Below are positions 4,205 to 6,659 of a stretch of 6,659 bases of DNA, one piece after another. A program made the position numbers and the translations under genes. Positions within the stretch are counted from its first letter, which is position 1; each line of letters begins with the position of its first letter. This stretch comes from Candidatus Cloacimonadota bacterium (GTDB lineage: Bacteria > Cloacimonadota > Cloacimonadia > Cloacimonadales > Cloacimonadaceae), in contig JAAYQD010000123.1 of assembly GCA_012519465.1 (NCBI GenBank), forward strand, positions 1-6,659. Reading direction: 5' to 3'. A model generated the notes under the pieces. That model worked only from the letters and a program-made list of their open reading frames with translations. It searched no databases and was not told where the DNA came from.

Positions 4205-6659
4205 ATGATAAAGAGCATGGCATGTGGCGGAACCTTAGGCGCACGCTACACATTGATTATTGGATTTAGAAACAAACAAACGATATTTTGGCTTACGTTG
4301 ATTCTCTTCTCAACTCTCTCTTTACCCTTATTTTCCCAATTTGCCGGAGGCTCGGGCACAGCATCAGATCCATGGCAAGTAGCAACGGCAGAACACTTGA
4401 ATAATGTGCGAGATTACCTGGGTGAAGACCATAGTGATAAGCATTTTATCCAAACCGCAGACATCGATTTGGATGTGGCACCTTGGAATAAGGGCAAGGG
4501 ATGGATACCGATTGGATTTCATGGTTATGATAATGAAGGTAATTATTTATCAATGCGTTTTTATGGTACTTACGACGGGGATGGACGTGTTATTACCGGG
4601 CTTTATATCAATAGACCTGAGTCTTTTTTTCAAGGTCTTTTTGAGTATACTGAAGGAACCATTAAGAACTTGGGTGTGGAAAACTTAAATATCTCAGGTC
4701 ACAGCCACACAGGCGGCTTGGTGGGTATGAGTTATGGCAGCATCGCCAACTGCTATAGCTCTGGATCAATCAGAGGTGACGGATGTACCGGCGGTTTGGT
4801 GGGTATGAGTTATGGTAGCATCGCCAACTGCTATAGCTCTGGATCAATCACAGGTGACAATGGTGTCGGTGGATTGGTGGGGGAGAATTCTGGTAGCATA
4901 GACAACTGTTATAGCATTGGATCTGTCACGGGCGACTATGTTGTCGGTGGCTTGGTGGGGACCAATGCCGGCACCATAGACAATTGCTATAGCGCTGGGG
5001 CTGTCACAGGTGGCAATTTTACCGGTGGATTGGTGGGGTATAATGATGGTAGTATCGACAATTGCTATAGCACTGGGTCTGTCAGAGGTTCCTATTCTAC
5101 AGGCGGCTTGGTGGCGTTTAACAGTGGCAGCATCGCCAACTGCTATAGCACAGGCTATGTCACAGGTGGGGATTATGTCGGCGGCTTGGTGGGGGAGAAT
5201 TACGACGACATCACCAACTGCTATAGCACTGGGTCTGTCAGAGGTTCCTATTCTACAGGCGGCTTGGTGGGGGATATATTTTATGGTGGTAGCATCAACA
5301 ATTGCTATAGCACTGGGGCTGTTACAGGTGGCTCTTGTACCGGCGGTTTGGTGGGTGGGAGCAATGGTAGCATAGACAACTGTTATAGCATTGGATATAT
5401 CACGGGTGAACAATATGTCGGCGGTTTGGTGGGTGAGAATTATTCTGGCAGCATTAACTCCTGTTACTGGGATACTTTTAGATCTGGGCTAAAACATAGC
5501 GATGGTGGAGAGGGGCGGCTTACTTCAGAAATGGTCTATCCCCATGGTAAGAATACGTATTTAGGTTGGGACTGGAGTATTTGGAAGCCAGATTCAACAC
5601 ATACAATAAATAAGGGTTATCCATATATTAGAGATTCCAGTGAAATTATTTCCTTAGCTGATGATACTTATATTGATATCAGCGATGCTAATTTCAATAT
5701 TTCTGCCAGTCCCTTATTTTCCCAATTTGCCGGAGGCTCGGGTACAGAACAGGACCCCTGGCAGGTGGCAACGGCAGAACATCTGAATAATGTACGTAAT
5801 TACTTGGGCAAGGCTCATCACGATAACCGTTCATTAGCAAAACACTATATACAAACCGCCGACATCAATTTGGATGTGGCACCCTATAATGAAGGCGAAG
5901 GTTGGATTCCGATAGGAGGTGAAGACTATGATGATTTTACGTCAGTTTTCATTGGTACTTATGATGGCAATGGGCATGTTGTCACCGGGCTTTATATCAA
6001 TAGACCTGAGTCTGATTGTCAAGCTCTTTTTGGGTGTTCTTATGGAATTATTAAATATTTGGGTGTGGTAAATGTAAATATCACAGGCCATAGATACACC
6101 GGAGCATTGGTGGGATTTAACGAGTTTAGTACCACAGTCAACTGCTATAGCACAGGAACTGTCAGGGGTCACTATGATACAGGCGGCTTGATTGGAACTA
6201 ATCGTGCCTCAATGGTCAAAAACTGCAATAGCAGCGCATCTGTAACAGGTGATGAATACACAGGCGGATTAATAGGATTTAATTTTGATTGCACTTTCTT
6301 TAGCTGCTATAGCACAGGAACTGTGACAGGCTATGAAGGCACAGGTGGCTTGGTAGGGGGTAACATCGGCGGCGTTTACAACTGCTATAGCAGCGCATCT
6401 GTCACGGGTTATGAAAGCACAGGTGGTTTGGTGGGGGTAAATGGTTCTTGTTTTACATATGGATCTGGCAGCATCAGCAACTGCTGTAGCACAGGAACTG
6501 TCATAGGTTATAAAGGCACAGGAGGTTTGGTGGGGGTAAATGGTTCTGACGACGACATGGATAATTGTGATGATAGCAGCATCGACAACTGCTTCAGCAT
6601 TGGATCTGTCACAGGTAGCCAAGACGTCGGCGGCTTGGTAGGGGATAATAATGATGGTA
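4205..6659 (+). CDS. Large secreted two-module GLUG-repeat protein, 3' truncated by window
   Basis: The frame is open for 818 codons to the window edge with no stop. Residues 1-45 look like a signal peptide: a long N-region with RNK at 22-24, a hydrophobic core IFWLTLILFSTLSL, and likely cleavage near LFS/Q. Module 1 has a cap (46-169, including DPWQVATAEHLNNVR and GTYDGDG), ten GLUG units GGLVG...GSI.NCYS.GSVTG (170-428), and a closing segment ending GYPYI (about 475). A short linker follows. Module 2 restarts at residue 503 with the same PLFSQFAGGSGT and has seven units from residue 633. GLUG arrays are predicted to fold as right-handed beta-solenoids on exported proteins, often adhesin-like, and each unit places a Cys at the same register. 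The true function, total length and any C-terminal anchoring or sorting domain are not visible. It stands alone, divergent from the phosphate operon. Confidence 0.88.
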   Translation, partial: MIKSMACGGTLGARYTLIIGFRNKQTIFWLTLILFSTLSLPLFSQFAGGSGTASDPWQVATAEHLNNVRDYLGEDHSDKHFIQTADIDLDVAPWNKGKGWIPIGFHGYDNEGNYLSMRFYGTYDGDGRVITGLYINRPESFFQGLFEYTEGTIKNLGVENLNISGHSHTGGLVGMSYGSIANCYSSGSIRGDGCTGGLVGMSYGSIANCYSSGSITGDNGVGGLVGENSGSIDNCYSIGSVTGDYVVGGLVGTNAGTIDNCYSAGAVTGGNFTGGLVGYNDGSIDNCYSTGSVRGSYSTGGLVAFNSGSIANCYSTGYVTGGDYVGGLVGENYDDITNCYSTGSVRGSYSTGGLVGDIFYGGSINNCYSTGAVTGGSCTGGLVGGSNGSIDNCYSIGYITGEQYVGGLVGENYSGSINSCYWDTFRSGLKHSDGGEGRLTSEMVYPHGKNTYLGWDWSIWKPDSTHTINKGYPYIRDSSEIISLADDTYIDISDANFNISASPLFSQFAGGSGTEQDPWQVATAEHLNNVRNYLGKAHHDNRSLAKHYIQTADINLDVAPYNEGEGWIPIGGEDYDDFTSVFIGTYDGNGHVVTGLYINRPESDCQALFGCSYGIIKYLGVVNVNITGHRYTGALVGFNEFSTTVNCYSTGTVRGHYDTGGLIGTNRASMVKNCNSSASVTGDEYTGGLIGFNFDCTFFSCYSTGTVTGYEGTGGLVGGNIGGVYNCYSSASVTGYESTGGLVGVNGSCFTYGSGSISNCCSTGTVIGYKGTGGLVGVNGSDDDMDNCDDSSIDNCFSIGSVTGSQDVGGLVGDNNDG
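4325..4711 (+). repeat. Internal duplication, first copy (signal-peptide end plus module cap)
   Basis: This region encodes PLFSQFAGGSGT through to the first GLUG unit and is repeated in frame at 5711-6100. The first 32 bases are identical in both copies (4325-4356 and 5711-5742, offset 1386 bases, exactly 462 codons). The rest is similar with small insertions. DPWQVATAEHLNNVR, QTADI.LDVAP, GTYDG and GLYINRPES are shared. Confidence 0.85.
4712..5488 (+). repeat. GLUG repeat array 1 (ten units, 78-bp period)
   Basis: Units start at 4712, 4790, 4868, 4946, 5024, 5102, 5180, 5258, 5342 and 5420. The period is exactly 78 bases (26 residues) except for one 84-base unit (5258-5341). Each unit encodes GGLVG or a close variant, then a GSI-type turn, then NCYS. 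The last unit changes to SCYWDT, a usual closing form of such arrays. Confidence 0.92.
5711..6100 (+). repeat. Internal duplication, second copy (cap of module 2)
   Basis: This is the in-frame second copy of the module cap. It starts with PLFSQ, residues that in copy one form the end of the signal peptide. Four extra residues follow DNRS relative to copy one, and several substitutions mark it as older than the last array duplications. The 32-base start is identical to that of copy one. Confidence 0.85.
6101..6659 (+). repeat. GLUG repeat array 2 (seven units, truncated)
   Basis: Units start at 6101, 6182, 6263, 6344, 6422, 6521 and 6629. Their lengths are 81, 81, 81, 78, 99 and 108 bases, and the last is cut by the window. 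The pattern is less uniform than array 1. The two longest units carry insertions before NC, one rich in Asp (residues DDDMDN). The Cys register is kept, with CYS becoming CNS, CCS or CFS in places. Confidence 0.88.

Noticed and set aside
4087..4269. 60-codon plus-strand frame in the leader of the GLUG gene
   Set aside because: It overlaps the GLUG start by 65 bases in another frame, has no Shine-Dalgarno, and the AGGAG at 4194 clearly serves 4205. A leader peptide cannot be excluded.
5010..5375. 121-codon plus-strand frame in another phase of array 1
   Set aside because: It overlaps the GLUG gene on the same strand out of frame, and its periodic Trp-rich product is a by-product of the repeat.
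4844..5413. 189-codon minus-strand frame inside GLUG array 1
   Set aside because: It is antisense to a clearly coding repeat array. Its own repeats simply mirror the 78-bp period, it lacks a ribosome site, and its product resembles no known protein.
4712..5488. CRISPR-like array of regular repeats
   Set aside because: The 78-bp period is entirely in frame within an open coding sequence encoding GLUG units. There are no unique spacers of constant length.
6269..6622. 117-codon minus-strand frame inside GLUG array 2
   Set aside because: This is another antisense shadow of the repeats, kept open by their shared composition.

Overview
The window looks like a bacterial chromosome segment from an uncultured, Gram-negative-type lineage. 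The best guess is Cloacimonadota (the Candidatus Cloacimonas group). That rests on remembered similarity: the large secreted GLUG-repeat protein with the 'GGSGT..DPWQVATAEHLNNVR' start, and intergenic regions crowded with small palindromes. No rRNA or marker gene is present, so the assignment is tentative.

Layout. Bases 1-325 are intergenic and hold two perfect, oppositely oriented copies of a 48-bp palindrome-rich element (1-48 and 239-286). Bases 326-3396 are a compact three-gene operon on the minus strand. In transcription order it encodes a DUF47/PhoU-like protein (3396-2752), a PiT-family phosphate transporter with a long soluble tail (2751-1258), and an AEC-family membrane carrier (1234-326, TTG start). 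The DUF47 stop codon abuts the PiT ATG, and the AEC gene follows after 23 bases. The operon probably ends at the hairpin plus T-run at 238-256. DUF47-PiT is a known pairing for low-affinity phosphate uptake and its control. The AEC carrier is probably co-transcribed, with unknown substrate.

Bases 3397-4204 are a long intergenic island between divergent genes. It contains two 83-bp direct repeats, a third related copy in inverse orientation, several short perfect hairpins, and at its two outer edges a mirrored cassette in which TGCGCAA precedes CTTGACAAAAA. Each cassette lies directly upstream of one of the divergent transcription units.

From 4205 to the right edge one plus-strand frame stays open for 818 codons without a stop. 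It encodes a secreted two-module protein. Each module has an N-terminal cap followed by a GLUG-repeat array: ten near-identical units in module 1 and seven more irregular units, cut by the window edge, in module 2. Module 2 begins with the same residues that end the signal peptide of module 1, as if two secreted paralogues had fused.

The points most worth following are the palindromic element family with compensatory stem changes, the mirrored promoter cassettes, the PiT protein that appears to lack the usual acidic transport residues in both halves, and the signal-peptide remnant inside the GLUG protein. I see no phage, transposase, CRISPR, toxin-antitoxin or defence genes.
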